DNA of 64,000 bases from Galaxea fascicularis (lineage: Eukaryota; Cnidaria; Anthozoa; Scleractinia; Euphylliidae), in assembly GCA_948470475.1 (NCBI GenBank), contig OX419337.1, positions 22,729,932 to 22,793,931 of the forward strand, read 5' to 3'. The translations under genes were made by a program, and so were the position numbers. The stretch's first letter is position 1. The number at the start of each line of letters is the position of its first letter. The notes under the pieces are model-generated. The model ran no database searches. It saw only the letters and a program-made list of their open reading frames with translations, and was not told the DNA's origin. Below are positions 20,589-34,900 of the stretch, one piece after another.

Positions 20589-22821
20589 GAGCTCTAGCGT
20601 TGTAACTTGGACTACATGTTTATCTCATTGCCTTCTTTATAGCCAGCAAGAAAAATCTACCAAAATCCTCATTTTCAAACAGAAATTACCAGATCAATAT
20701 TGAAACAATAGTATTTGAATTTGGTCGATTTTGCCCATTGACCAATTTCTATTGTTTCAATAATCATAGGCGATTTTCTCGGTTAATATAAGAGCTCTAG
20801 CGTTGTAACTTGGACTACATGTTTATCTCATTGCCTTCTTTATAGCCAGCAAGAAAAATCTACCAAAATCCTCATTTTCAAACAGAAATTACCAGATCAA
20901 TATTGAAACAATGGTTTTTGAATTTTGCTCGATTTTGCCCATTGACCAATTTCTATTGTTTCAATAATCATAGGCGATTTTCTCGGTTAATATAAGAGCT
21001 CTAGCGTTGTAACTTGGACTACATGTTTATCTCATTGCCTTCTTTATAGCGAGCAGGAAAAATCCACCAAAATCCTCATTTTCAAACAGAAATTACCAGA
21101 TCAATATTGAAACAATGGTATTTGAATTTTGCTCGATTTTGCCCATTGACCAATTTCTATTGTTTCAATAATCATAGGCGATTTTCTCGGTTAATATAAG
21201 AGCTCTAGCGTTGTAACTTGGACTACATGTTTATCTCATTGCCTTCCTTAAAGCCAGCAAGAAAAATCCACCAAAATCGTCATTTTCAAACAGAAATTAC
21301 CAGATCAATATTGAAACAATGGTATTTGAATTTTGCTCGATTTTGCCCATTGACCAATTTCTATTGTTTTAATGATCATAGGCAATTTTTGCGGTTAATA
21401 TAAGAGCTCTAGCGTTGTAACTTGGACTACATGTTTATCTCATTGCCTTCTTTATAGCCAGCAAGAAAAATCTACCAAAATCCTCATTTTCAAACAGAAA
21501 TTACCAGATCAATATTGAAACAATGGTTTTTGAATTTTGCTCGATTTTGCCCATTGACCAATTTCTATTGTTTCAATAATCATAGGCGATTTTCTCGGTT
21601 AATATAAGAGCTCTAGCGTTGTAACTTGGACTACATGTTTATCTCATTGCCTTCTTTATAGCGAGCAGGAAAAATCCACCAAAATCCTCATTTTCAAACA
21701 GAAATTACCAGATCAATATTGAAACAATGCTATTTGAATTTTGCTTGATTTTGCCCATTGACCAATTTCTATTGTTTCAATAATCATAGGCGATTTTCTC
21801 GGTTAATATAAGAGCTCTAGCGTTGTAACTTGGACTACATGTTTATCTCATTGCTTTCCTTAAAGCCAGCAAGAAAAATCCACCAAAATCGTCATTTTCA
21901 AACAGAAATTACCAGATCAATATTGAAACAATGGTATTTGAATTTTGCTCGATTTTGCCCATTGACTAATTTCTATTGTTTTAATGATCATAGGCAATTT
22001 TTGCGGTTAATATAAGAGCTCTAGCGTTGTAACTTGGACTACATGTTTATCTCATTGCCTTCTTTATAGCCAGCAAGAAATATCTACCAAAATCCTCATT
22101 TTCAAACAGAAATTACCAGATCAATATTGAAACAATGGTATTTGAATTTTCCTCGATTTTGCCCATTGACCAATTTCTATTGTTTCAATGATCATAGGCG
22201 ATTTTCTCGGTTAATATAAGAGCTCTAGCGTTGTAACTTGGACTACATGTTTATCTCATTGCCTTCTTTATAGCCAGCAAGAAAAATCTACCAAAATCCT
22301 CATTTTCAAACGGAAATTACCACCTCAATATTGAAACAATAGTATTTGAATTTGGTCGATTTTGCCCATTGACCAATTTCTATTGTTTCAATAATCATAG
22401 GCGATTTTCTCGGTTAATATAAGAGCTCTAGCGTTGTAACTTGGACTACATGTTTATCTCATTGCCTTCTTTATAGCCAGCAAGAAAAGTCTACCAAAAT
22501 TCTCATTTCCAAACAGAAATTACCAGATCAATATTGAAACAATGGTATTTGAATTTTGCTCGATTTTGCCCATTGACCAATTTCTATTGTTTCAATAATC
22601 ATAGGCGATTTTCTCGGTTAATATAAGAGCTCTAGCGTTGTAACTTGGACTACATGTTTATCTCATTGCCTTCTTTATAGCCAGCAAGAAAAATCTACCA
22701 AAATTCTCATTTTCAAACAGAAATTATCAGATCAATATTGAAACAATGGTATTTGAATTTTGCTCGATTTTGCCTATTGACCAATTTCTATTGTTTCAAT
22801 AATCATTGGTGAATTTCTCGG

Positions 22822-22825
22822 TTAA
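22822..22825. repeat. TTAA target-site duplication (left copy)
   Basis: TTAA precedes the left inverted repeat of the inserted element and matches TTAA at 23371-23374 after the right inverted repeat. The uninterrupted satellite has a single TTAATATAAG here. Confidence 0.65.
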
Positions 22826-23370
22826 TATCATGGGTGACAAATTACTCCTTAATTTTGGCGCGAAATTTCAGAGTTAATTTATAATTTCACATGTGAAATT
22901 ACAAAATTGCCATGGCAACGTTTAGTGCCAAGATGACGCTCCAGGTTCAAAGATGTTATGGATGTACTTACGAGCTCTTAAAGTTTTAACTTTGTACATT
23001 TTCGCTTGAATTTCATCTAGCCCAGTTTGCTTTGGCCATATAATAAACTTTTAGCGACAATTTATACTCCAAAAACACGGAGACAAATACACAGATGACC
23101 GCGATCGGATTTTAGGCGCATTTTACACGGGCGCCGCTTTCAGTTCATTCATGACTATAGCGAATCATGTAACGAAGATTTGACAGTTGACTCAACTTTG
23201 AAACATTTTGTAAACAGCAAGAAGGATTTCAAAGGGCTTTTCGTCGAAAAACTCAAACAATTGTGAACTTTAGCCGAAAGTATGCTTTAAACATTTGAAT
23301 GCGTGGAGTTCTCGATACAATAAACAAGTCAAAAACCCACGATTGTGAGCGTAATTTGTCACCCATGATA
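22826..23370. mobile_element. 545-bp non-autonomous inverted-repeat transposon (MITE), TTAA-flanked
   Basis: Perfect 20-bp terminal inverted repeats: TATCATGGGTGACAAATTAC at 22826-22845 and its reverse complement at 23351-23370. TTAA is found on both sides, the target duplication typical of piggyBac-type transposases. The termini do not start with the classic piggyBac CCY, so the family is uncertain. Inside are a 20-bp palindrome (22882-22901, centred on CACATGTG) and the palindrome TTGCCATGGCAA (22907-22918). I see no convincing coding frame or transposase. Its sequence is unrelated to the satellite and marks the only break in about 60 kb of repeats. Confidence 0.75.
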
Positions 23371-23376
23371 TTAATA

Positions 23377-23542
23377 GGTAATCAAATGGTATACTCGTGA
23401 AATTAGGGAATAATTTCACTTGCGTTTTGTCCAAATTCTAATAATTTCCCTCGCCTAAAGGCTCGGGAAATTATTAGAATTTGGACAAAACGCGCGTGAA
23501 ATTATTCCCTAATTTCACTCGTCACCATTTGATTACACATAC
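23377..23542. mobile_element. 166-bp foldback (snapback) element
   Basis: Almost the whole segment is one hairpin. The left arm 23378-23450 pairs with 23465-23536, from GTAATCAAATGGT...TTTCCC to GGGAAA...ACCATTTGATTAC, with a few mismatches and a one-base length difference, and the stem nearly continues to a TAAA loop. TAATA at 23372-23376 and 23543-23547 may be a 5-bp target duplication, consistent with insertion at the right flank of the neighbouring MITE. No coding capacity. GTGAAATTA-type words are shared with the MITE, but the two are otherwise different. Confidence 0.7.
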
Positions 23543-24823
23543 TAATATAAGAGCTCTAGCGTTGTAACTTGGACTACATGTTTATCTCATTGCCTTCTTT
23601 ATAGCCATTAAGAAAAATCTACCAAAATCGTCATTTTTAAACAGAAATTACCAGATCAATATTGAAACAATGGTATTTGAATTTTGCTCGATTTTGCCCA
23701 TTGACCAATTTCTATTGTGTCATTAATCATAGGCGATTTTCTCGGTTAATATAAGAGCTCTAGCGTTGTAACTTCGACTACATGTTTATCTCATTGCCTT
23801 CTTTATAGCCAGCAAGAAAAATCTACCAAAATCGTCATTTTCAAACAGAAATTACCAGATCAATATTGAAACAATGGTATTTGAATTTTGCTCGATTTTG
23901 CCCATTGACCAATTTCTATTGTTTCAATAATCATAGGCGATTTTCTCGGTTAATATAAGAGCTCTAGCGCTGTAACTTGGACTACATGTTTATCTCATTG
24001 CCTTCTTTATAGCCAGCAAGAAAAATCTACCAAAATCCTCATTTTCAAACAGAAATTACCAGATCAATATTGAAACAATGGTATTTGAATTTTGCTCGAT
24101 TTTGCCCATTGACCAATTTCTATTGTTTCAATAATCATAGGCAATTTTCTCGGTTAATATAAGAGCTCTAGCGTTGTAACTTGGACTACATGTTTATCTC
24201 ATTGCCTTCTTTATAGCCAGCAAGAAAAATCCACCAAAATCCTCATTTTCAAACAGAAATTATCAGGTCAATATTGAAACAATGGTATTTGAATTTTGCT
24301 CGATTTTGCCCATTGACCAATTTCTATTGTTTCAATAATCATAGTCAATTTTCTCGGTTAATATAAGAGCTCTAGCGTTGTAACTTGGACTACATGTTTA
24401 TCTCATTGCCTTCTTTATAGCCATTAAGAAAAATCTACCAAAATCGTCATTTTTAAACAGAAATTACCAGATCAATATTGAAACAATGGTATTTGAATTT
24501 TGCTCGATTTTGCCCATTGACCACTTTCTATTGTGTCATTAATCATAGGCGATTTTCTCGGTTAATATAAGAGCTCTAGCGTTGTAACTTGGACTACATG
24601 TTTATCTCATTGCCTTCTTTATAGCCAGCAAGAAAAATCTACCAAAATCCTCATTTTCAAACAGAAATTACCAGATCAATATTGAAACAATGGTATTTGA
24701 ATTTTGCTCGATTTTGCCCATTGACCAATTTCTATTGTTTCAATAATCATAGGCGATTTTCTCGGTTAATATAAGAGCTCTAGCGTTGTAACTTGGACTA
24801 CATGTTTATCTCATTGCCTTCTT

Positions 24824-27800
24824 TATAACCAGCAAGAAAAATCTACCAAAATCCTCATTTTCAAAAAGAAATTACCAGATCAATATTGAAACAATGGTAT
24901 TTGAATTTTGCTCGATTTTGCCCATTGACCAATTTCTATTGTTTCAATAATCATAGGCAATTTTCTCGGTTAATATAAGAGCTCTAGCGTTGTAACTTGG
25001 ACTACATGTTTATCTCATTGCCTTCTTTATAGCCAGCAAGAAAAATCTACCAAAATTCTCATTTTCAAACAGAAATTATCAGATCAATATTGAAACAATG
25101 GTATTTGAATTTTGCTCGATTTTGCCTATTGACCAATTTCTATTGTTTCAATAATCATTGGTGAATTTCTCGGTTAATATAAGAGCTCTAGCGTTGTAAC
25201 TTGGACTACATGTTTATCTCATTGCCTTCTTTATAGCCATTAAGAAAAATCTACCAAAATCGTCATTTTTAAACAGAAATTACCAGATCAATATTGAAAC
25301 AATGGTATTTGAATTTTGCTCGATTTTGCCATTGACCACTTTCTATTGTGTCATTAATCATAGGCGATTTTCTCGGTTAATATAAGAGCTCTAGCGTTGT
25401 AACTTGGACTACATGTTTATCTCATTGCCTTCTTTATAGCCAGCAAGAAAAATCTACCAAAATCGTCATTTTCAAACAGAAATTACCAGATCAATATTGA
25501 AACAATGGTATTTGAATTTTGCTCGATTTTGCCCATTGACCAATTTCTATTGTTTCAATAATCATAGGCAATTTTCTCGGTTAATATAAGAGCTCTAGCG
25601 TTGTAACTTGGACTACATGTTTATCTCATTGCCTTCTTTATAGCCAGCAAGAAAAATCTACCAAAATCCTCATTTTCAAACAGAAATTACCAGATCAATA
25701 TTGAAACAATGGTATTTGAATTTTGCTCGATTTTGCCTATTGACCAATTTCTATTGTTTCAATAATCATAGGCGATTTTCTCGGTTAATATAAGAGCTCT
25801 AGCGTTGTAACTTGGACTACATGTTTATCTCATTGCCTTCTTTATAGCCAGCAAGAAAAATCTACCAAAATCGTCATTTTCAAACAGAAATTACCAGATC
25901 AATATTGAAACAATGGTATTTGAATTTTGCTCGATTTTGCCCATTGACCACTTTCTATTGTGTCAATAATCATAGGCGATTTTCTCGGTTAATATAAGAG
26001 CTCTAGCGTTGTAACTTGGACTACATGTTTATCTCATTGCCTTCTTTATAGCCAGCAAGAAAAATCTACCAAAATCCTCATTTTGAAACAGAAATTACCA
26101 GATCAATATTGAAACAATGGTATTTGAATTTTGCTCGATTTTGCCCATTGACCAATTTCTATTGTTTCAATAATCATAGGCGATTTTCTCGGTTAATATA
26201 AGAGCTCTAGCGTTGTAACTTGGACTACATGTTTATCTCATTGCCTTCTGTATAGCCAGCAAGAAAAATCCACCAAAATCCTCATTTTCAAACAGAAATT
26301 ACCAGATCAATATTGAAACAATGGTATTTGAATTTTGCTCGATTTTGCCTATTGACCAATTTCTATTTTTTCAATAATCATAGGCGATTTTCTCGGTTAA
26401 TATAAGAGCTCTAGCGTTGTAACTTGGACTACATGTTTATCTCATTGCCTTCTTTATAGCCAGCAAGAAAAATCTACCAAAATCCTCATTTTCAAACAGA
26501 AATTACCAGATCAATATTGAAACAATGGTATTTGAATTTTGCTCGATTTTGCCCATTGACCAATTTCTATTGTTTCAATAATCATAGGCGATTTTCTCGG
26601 TTAATATAAGAGCTCTAGCGTTGTAACTTGGACTACATGTTTATCTCATTGCCTTCTTTATAGCCAGCAAGAAAAATCCACCATAATCCTCATTTTCAAA
26701 CAGAAATTATCAGATCAATATTGAAACAATGGTATTTGAATTTTGCTCGATTTTGCCCACTGACCAATTTCTATTGTTTCAATAATCATAGGCGATTTTC
26801 TCGGTTAATATAAGAGCTCTAGCGTTGTAACTTGGACTACATGTTTATCTTATTGCCTTCTTTATAGCCAGCAAGAAAAATCTACCAAAATCCTCATTTT
26901 CAAACAGAAATTACCAGATCAATATTGAAACAATGGTATTTGAATTTTGCTCGATTTTGCCCATTGACCAATTTCTATTGTTTCAATAATCATAGGCGAT
27001 TTTCTCGGTTAATATAAGAGCTCTAGCGTTGTAACTTGGACTACATATTTATCTCATTGCCTTCTTTATAGCCAGCAAGAAAAATCCACCAAAATTCTCA
27101 TTTTCAAACAGAAATTACCAGATCAATATTGAAACAATGGTATTTGAATTTGTCTCGATTTTGCCCATTGACCAATTTCTATTGTTTCAATAATCATAGG
27201 CGATTTTCTCGGTTAATATAAGAGCTCTAGCGTTGTAACTTGGACTACATGTTTATCTCATTGCCTTCTTTATAACCAGCAAGAAAAATCTACCAAAATC
27301 CTCATTTTCAAAAAGAAATTACCAGATCAATATTGAAACAATGGTATTTGAATTTTGCTCGATTTTGCCCATTGACCAATTTCTATTGTTTCAATAATCA
27401 TAGGCAATTTTCTCGGTTAATATAAGAGCTCTAGCGTTGTAACTTGGACTACATGTTTATCTCATTGCCTTCTTTATAGCCAGCAAGAAAAATCTACCAA
27501 AATTCTCATTTTCAAACAGAAATTATCAGATCAATATTGAAACAATGGTATTTGAATTTTGCTCGATTTTGCCTATTGACCAATTTCTATTGTTTCAATA
27601 ATCATTGGTGAATTTCTCGGTTAATATAAGAGCTCTAGCGTTGTAACTTGGACTACATGTTTATCTCATTGCCTTCTTTATAGCCATTAAGAAAAATCTA
27701 CCAAAATCGTCATTTTTAAACAGAAATTACCAGATCAATATTGAAACAATGGTATTTGAATTTTGCTCGATTTTGCCATTGACCACTTTCTATTGTGTCA

Positions 27801-29717
27801 TTAATCATAGGCGATTTTCTCGGTTAATATAAGAGCTCTAGCGTTGTAACTTGGACTACATGTTTATCTCATTGCTTTCTTTATGGCCAGCAAGAACAAT
27901 CTACCAAAATCCTCATTTTCAAACAGAAATTACCAGATCAATATTGAAACAATGGTATTTGAATTTTGCTCGATTTTGCCCATTGACCAATTTCTATTGT
28001 TTCAATAATCATAGGCAATTTTCTCGGTTAATATAAGAGCTCTAGCGTTGTAACTTGGACTACATGTTTATCTCATTGCCTTCTTTATAGCCAGCAAGAA
28101 AAATCTACCAAAATCCTCATTTTCAAACAGAAATTACCAGATCAATATTGAAACAATGGTATTTGAATTTTGCTCGATTTTGCCTATTGACCAATTTCTA
28201 TTGTTTCAATAATCATAGGCGATTTTCTCGGTTAATATAAGAGCTCTAGCGTTGTAACTTGGACTACATGTTTATCTCATTGCCTTCTTTATAGCCAGCA
28301 AGAAAAATCTACCAAAATCGTCATTTTCAAACAGAAATTACCAGATCAATATTGAAACAATGGTATTTGAATTTTGCTCGATTTTGCCCATTGACCACTT
28401 TCTATTGTGTCAATAATCATAGGCGATTTTCTCGGTTAATATAAGAGCTCTAGCGTTGTAACTTGGACTACATGTTTATCTCATTGCCTTCTTTATAGCC
28501 AGCAAGAAAAATCTACCAAAATCCTCATTTTCAAACAGAAATTACCAGATCAATATTGAAACAATGGTATTTGAATTTTGCTCGATTTTGCCCATTGACC
28601 AATTTCTATTGTTTCAATAATCATAGGCGATTTTCTCGGTTAATATAAGAGCTCTAGCGTTGTAACTTGGACTACATGTTTATCTCATTGCCTTCTTTAT
28701 AGCCAGCAAGAAAAATCTACCAAAATCCTCATTTTCAAACAGAAATTACCAGATCAATATTGAAACAATGGTATTTGAATTTTGCTCGATTTTGCCTATT
28801 GACCAATTTCTATTTTTTCAATAATCATAGGCGATTTTCTCGGTTAATATAAGAGCTCTAGCGTTGTAACTTGGACTACATGTTTATCTCATTGCCTTCT
28901 TTATAGCCAGCAAGAAAAATCTACCAAAATCCTCATTTTCAAACAGAAATTACCAGATCAATATTGAAACAATGGTATTTGAATTTTGCTCGATTTTGCC
29001 CATTGACCAATTTCTATTGTTTCAATAATCATAGGCGATTTTCTCGGTTAATATAAGAGCTCTAGCGTTGTAACTTGGACTACATGTTTATCTCATTGCC
29101 TTCTTTATAGCCAGCAAGAAAAATCCACCATAATCCTCATTTTCAAACAGAAATTATCAGATCAATATTGAAACAATGGTATTTGAATTTTGCTCGATTT
29201 TGCCCACTGACCAATTTCTATTGTTTCAATAATCATAGGCGATTTTCTCGGTTAATATAAGAGCTCTAGCGTTGTAACTTGGACTACATGTTTATCTTAT
29301 TGCCTTCTTTATAGCCAGCAAGAAAAATCTACCAAAATCCTTATTTTCAAACAGAAATTACCAGATCAATATTGAAACAATGGTATTTGAATTTTGCTCG
29401 ATTTTGCCCATTGACCAATTTCTATTGTTTCAATAATCATAGGCGATTTTCTCGGTTAATATAAGAGCTCTAGCGTTGTAACTTGGACTACATATTTATC
29501 TCATTGCCTTCTTTATACCCAGCAAGAAAAATCTACCAAAATTCTCATTTTCAAACAGAAATTACCAGATCAATATTGAAACAATGGTATTTGAATTTGT
29601 CTCGATTTTGCCCATTGACCAATTTCTATTGTTTCAATAATCATAGGCGATTTTCTCGGTTAATATAAGAGCTCTAGCGTTGTAACTTGGACTACATGTT
29701 TATCTCATTGCCTTCTT
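24824..29717 (+). repeat. Higher-order repeat, 2447 bp (12-mer), two copies plus partial third
   Basis: Linked variants recur at exactly 2447 bp: TATAACCAGC at 24824 and 27271, a one-base deletion (TTTTGCCATTGACCACTTTC) near 25324 and 27771, and CCATAATCCT at 26681 and 29128. The last recurs at 31157 (offset 2029). Twelve units of 204 minus the one-base deletion give 2447, so the match is arithmetically consistent. Confidence 0.88.
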
Positions 29718-31949
29718 TATAGCCAGCAAGAAAAATCTACCAAAATCCTCATTTTCAAACAGAAATTACCAGATCAATATTGAAACAATGGTATTTGAAT
29801 TTTGCTCGATTTTGCCCATTGACCAATTTCTATTGTTTCAATAATCATAGGCGATTTTCTCGGTTAATATAAGAGCTCTAGCGTTGTAACTTGGACTACA
29901 TGTTTATCTCATTGCCTTCTTTATAGCCAGCAAGAAAAATCTACCAAAATCCTCATTTCAGAAATTACCAGATCAATATTGAAACAATGGTATTTGAATT
30001 TTGCTCGATTTTGCCCATTGACCAATTTCTATTGTTTCAATGATCATAGGCGATTTTCTCGGTTAATATAAGAGCTCTAGCGTTGTAACTTGGACTACAT
30101 GTTTATCTCATTGCCTTCTTTATAGCCAGCAAGAAAAATCTACCAAAATCCTCATTTTCAAACAGAAATTACCAGATCAATATTGAAACAATGGTATTTG
30201 AATTTTGCTCGATTTTGCCCATTGACCAATTTCTATTGTTTCAATAATCATAGGCGATTTTCTCGGTTAATATAAGAGCTCTAGCGTTGTAACTTGGACT
30301 ACATGTTTATCTCATTGCCTTCTTTATAGCCAGCAAGAAAAATCTACCAAAATCCTCATTTCAGAAATTACCAGATCAATATTGAAACAATGGTATTTGA
30401 ATTTTGCTCGATTTTGCCCATTGACCAATTTCTATTGTTTCAATAATCATAGGCGATATTCTCGGTTAATATAAGAGCTCTAGCGTTGTAACTTGGACTA
30501 CATGTTTATCTCATTGCCTTCTTTATAGCCAGCAAGAAAAATCTACCAAAATCCTTATTTTCAAACAGAAATTACCAGATCAATATTGAAACAATGGTAT
30601 TTGAATTTTGCTCGATTTTGCCCATTGACCAATTTCTATTGTTTCAATAATCATAGGCGATTTTCTCGGTTAATATAAGAGCTCTAGCGTTGTAACTTGG
30701 ACTACATGTTTATCTCATTGCCTTCTTTATAGCCAGCAAGAAAAATCCACCAAAATCCTCATTTTCAAACAGAAATTACCAGATCAATATTGAAACAATG
30801 GTATTTGAATTTTGCTCGATTTTGCCTATTGACCAATTTCTATTTTTTCAATAATCATAGGCGATTTTCTCGGTAATATAAGAGCTCTAGCGTTGTACCT
30901 TGGACTACATGTTTATCTCATTGCCTTCTTTATAGCCAGCAAGAAAAATCTACCAAAATCCTCATTTTCAAACAGAAATTACCAGATCAATATTGAAACA
31001 ATGGTATTTGAATTTTGCTCGATTTTGCCCATTGACCAATTTCTATTGTTTCAATAATCATAGGCGATTTTCTCGGTTAATATAAGAGCTCTAGCGTTGT
31101 AACTTGGACTACATGTTTATCTCATTGCCTTCTTTATAGCCAGCAAGAAAAATCCACCATAATCCTCATTTTCAAACAGAAATTATCAGATCAATATTGA
31201 AACAATGGTATTTGAATTTTGCTCGATTTTGCCCACTGACCAATTTCTATTGTTTCAATAATCATAGGCGATTTTCTCGGTTAATATAAGAGCTCTAGCG
31301 TTGTAACTTGGACTACATGTTTATCTTATTGCCTTCTTTATAGCCAGCAAGAAAAATCTACCAAAATCCTTATTTTCAAACAGAAATTACCAGATCAATA
31401 TTGAAACAATGGTATTTGAATTTTGCTCGATTTTGCCCATTGACCAATTTCTATTGTTTCAATAATCATAGGCGATTTTCTCGGTTAATATAAGAGCTCT
31501 AGCGTTGTAACTTGGACTACATGTTTATCTCATTGCCTTCTTTATAGCCAGCAAGAAAAATCTACCAAAATCCTCATTTTCAAACAGAAATTACCAGATC
31601 AATATTGAAACAATGGTATTTGAATTTTGCTCGATTTTGCCCATTGACCAATTTCTATTGTTTCAATAATCATAGGCGATTTTCTCGGTTAATATAAGAG
31701 CTCTAGCGTTGTAACTTGGACTACATGTTTATCTCATTGCCTTCTTTATAGCCAGCAAGAAAAATCTACCAAAATCCTCATTCCAGAAATTACCACATCA
31801 ATATTGAAACAATGGTATTTGAATTTTGCTCGATTTTGCCCATTGACCAATTTCTATTGTTTCAATAATCATAGGCGATTTTCTCGGTTAATATAAGAGC
31901 TCTAGCGTTGTAACTTGGACTACATGTTTATCTCATTGCCTTCTTTATA

Positions 31950-34900
31950 GCCAGTAAGAAAAATCTACCAAAATCCTTATTTTCAAACAGAAATTATCAG
32001 ATCAATATTGAAACAATGGTATTTGAATTTTGCTCGATTTTGCCCATTGACCAATTTCTATTGTTTCAATAATCATAGGCGATTTTCTCGGTTAATATAA
32101 GAGCTCTAGCGTTGTAACCTGGACTACATTTTTATCTTATTGCCTTGTTTATAGCCAGCAAGAAAAATCTACCAAAATCCTTATTTTCAAACAGAAATTA
32201 CCAGATTAATAGTGAAACAATGGTATTTGAATTTTGCTCGATTTTGCCCATTGACCAATTTCTATTGTTTAAATAATCATAGGCGATTTTCTCGGTTAAT
32301 ATAAGAGCTCTAGCGTTGTAACTTGGACTACATGTTTATCTCATTGCCTTCTTTATAGCCAGCAAAAAAATCCACCAAAATCCTCATTTTCAAACAGAAA
32401 TTATCAGATCAATATTGCAACAATGGTATTTGAATTTTGCTCGATTTTGCCCATTGACCAATTTCTATTGTTTCAATGATCATAGGCGATTTTCTCGGTT
32501 AATATAAGAGCTCTAGCGTTGTAACTTGGACTACATGTTTAACTTATTGCCTTCTTTATAGCCAGCAAGAAAAATCTACCAAAATCCTTATTTTCAAACA
32601 GAAATTACCAGATCAATATTGAAACAATGGTATTTGAATTTTGCTCGATTTTGCCCATTGACCAATTTCTATTGTTTCAATAATCATAGGCGATTTTCTC
32701 GGTTAATATAAGAGTTCTAGCGTTGTAACTTGGAGTACATGTTTATCTCATTGCCTTCTTTATAGCCAGTAAGAAAAATCTACCAAAATTCTCATTTTCA
32801 AACAGAAATTATCAGATCAATATTGAAACAATGGTATTGTAATTTTGCTCGATTTTGCCCATTGACCAATTTCTATTGTTTCAATAATCATAGGCGATTT
32901 TCTCGGTTAATATAAGAGCTCTAGCGTTGTAACTTGGACTACATGTTTATCTCATTGCCTTCTTTATAGCCAGCAAGAAAAATCTACCAAAATTCTTATT
33001 TTCAAACAGAAATTACCAGATCAATATTGAAACAATGGTATTTGAATTTTGCTCGATTTTGCCCATTGACCAATTTCTATTGTTTCAATAATCATAGGCG
33101 ATTTTCTCGGTTAATATAAGAGCTCTAGCGTTGTAACTTGGACTACATGTTTATCTCATTGCCTTCTTTATAGCCAGCAAGAAAAATCTACCAAAATCCT
33201 CATTTTCAAACAGAAATTACCAGATCAATATTGAAACAATGGTATTTGAATTTTGCTCGATTTTGCCCATTGACCAATTTCTATTGTTTCAATAATCATA
33301 GGCGATTTTCTCGGTTAATATAAGAGCTCTAGCGTTGTAACTTGGACTACATGTTTATCTCATTGCCTTCTTTATAGCCAGCAAGAAAAATCTACCAAAA
33401 TCCTCATTTCAGAAATTACCACATCAATATTGAAACAATGGTATTTGAATTTTGCTCGATTTTGCCCATTGACCAATTTTTATTGTTTCAATAATCATAG
33501 GCGATTTTCTCGGTTAATATAAGAGCTCTAGCGTTGTAACTTGGACTACATGTTTATCTCATTGCCTTCTTTATAGCCAGCAAGAAGAATCTACCAAAAT
33601 CCTCATTTTCAAACAGAAATTACCAGATCAATATTGAAACAATGGTATTTGAATTTTGCTCGATTTTGCCCATTGACCAATTTCTATTGTTTCAATAATC
33701 ATAGGCGATTTTCTCGGTTAATATAAGAGCTCTAGCGTTGTAACTTGGACTACATGTTTATCTCATTGCCTTCTTTATAGCCAGCAAGAAAAGTCTACAA
33801 AAATTTTCATTTTCAAACAGAAATTACCAGATCAATATTGAAACAATGGTATTTGAATTTTGCTCGATTTTGCCCATTGACCAATTTCTATTGTTTCAAT
33901 AATCACAGGCGATTTTCTCGGTTAATATAAGAGCTCTAGCGTTGTAACTTGGACTACATGTTTATCGCATTGCCTTCTTTATAGCCAGCAAGAAAAATCC
34001 ACCAAAATCCTCATTTTCAAACAGAAATTACCAGATCAATATTGAAACAATGGTATTTGAATTTTGCTCGATTTTGCCCATTGACCAATTTCTATTGTTT
34101 CAATGATCATAGGCGATTTTCTCGGTTAATATAAGAGCTCTAGCGTTGTAACTTGGACTACATGTTTAACTTATTGCCTTCTTTATAGCCAGCAAGAAAA
34201 ATCTACCAAAATCCTTATTTTCAAACAGAAATTACCAGATCAATATTGAAACAATGGTATTTGAATTTTGCTCGATTTTGCCCATTGACCAATTTCTATT
34301 GTTTCAATAATCATAGGCGATTTTCTCGGTTAATATAAGAGCTCTAGCGTTGTAACTTGGACTACATGTTTATCTCATTGCCTTCTTTATAGCCAGTAAG
34401 AAAAATCTACCAAAATTCTCATTTTCAAACAGAAATTATCAGATCAATATTGAAACAATGGTATTTGAATTTTGCTCGATTTTGCCCATTGACCAATTTC
34501 TATTGTTTCAATAATCATAGGCGATTTTCTCGGTTAATATAAGAGCTCTAGCGTTGTAACTTGGACTACATGTTTATCTCATTGCCTTCTTTATAGCTAG
34601 CAAGAAAAATCTACCAAAATTCTTATTTTCAAACAGAAATTATCAGATCAATATTGAAACAATGGTATTTGAATTTTGCTCGATTTTGCCCATTGACCAA
34701 TTTCTATTGTTTCAATAATCATAGGCGATTTTCTCGGTTAATATAAGAGCTCTAGCGTTGTAACTTGGACTACATGTTTATCTCATTGCCTTCTTTATAG
34801 CCAGCAAGAAAAATCTACCAAAATCCTCATTTTCAAACAGAAATTACCAGATCAATATTGAAACAATGGTATTTGAATTTTGCTCGATTTTGCCCATTGA

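Larger units (their letters stand above)
3965..22821 (+). repeat. 204-bp satellite array, left block (more diverged)
   Basis: Head-to-tail monomers of about 204 bp, marked by repeated CTCATTGCCTTCTTTATAG, GCCCATTGACCAATTTC and TATAAGAGCTCTAGCG. About 92 unit lengths fit. This left part has more substitutions and indels than the right block, including truncated monomers, and carries 3030/1387-bp and 3458/1710-bp higher-order offsets. Differences concentrate in the AAGAAAAATCTACCAAAATC-like region, while the CCAAT-to-TATAAG half is better conserved. There are no spacers, so it is not a CRISPR array, and no gene is present. The array could be pericentromeric, subtelomeric or interstitial; nothing decides this. 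Confidence 0.97.

Noticed and set aside
22826..23370. A transposase or other gene inside the 545-bp element
   Set aside because: No open frame of useful length or recognisable motif was seen on either strand.
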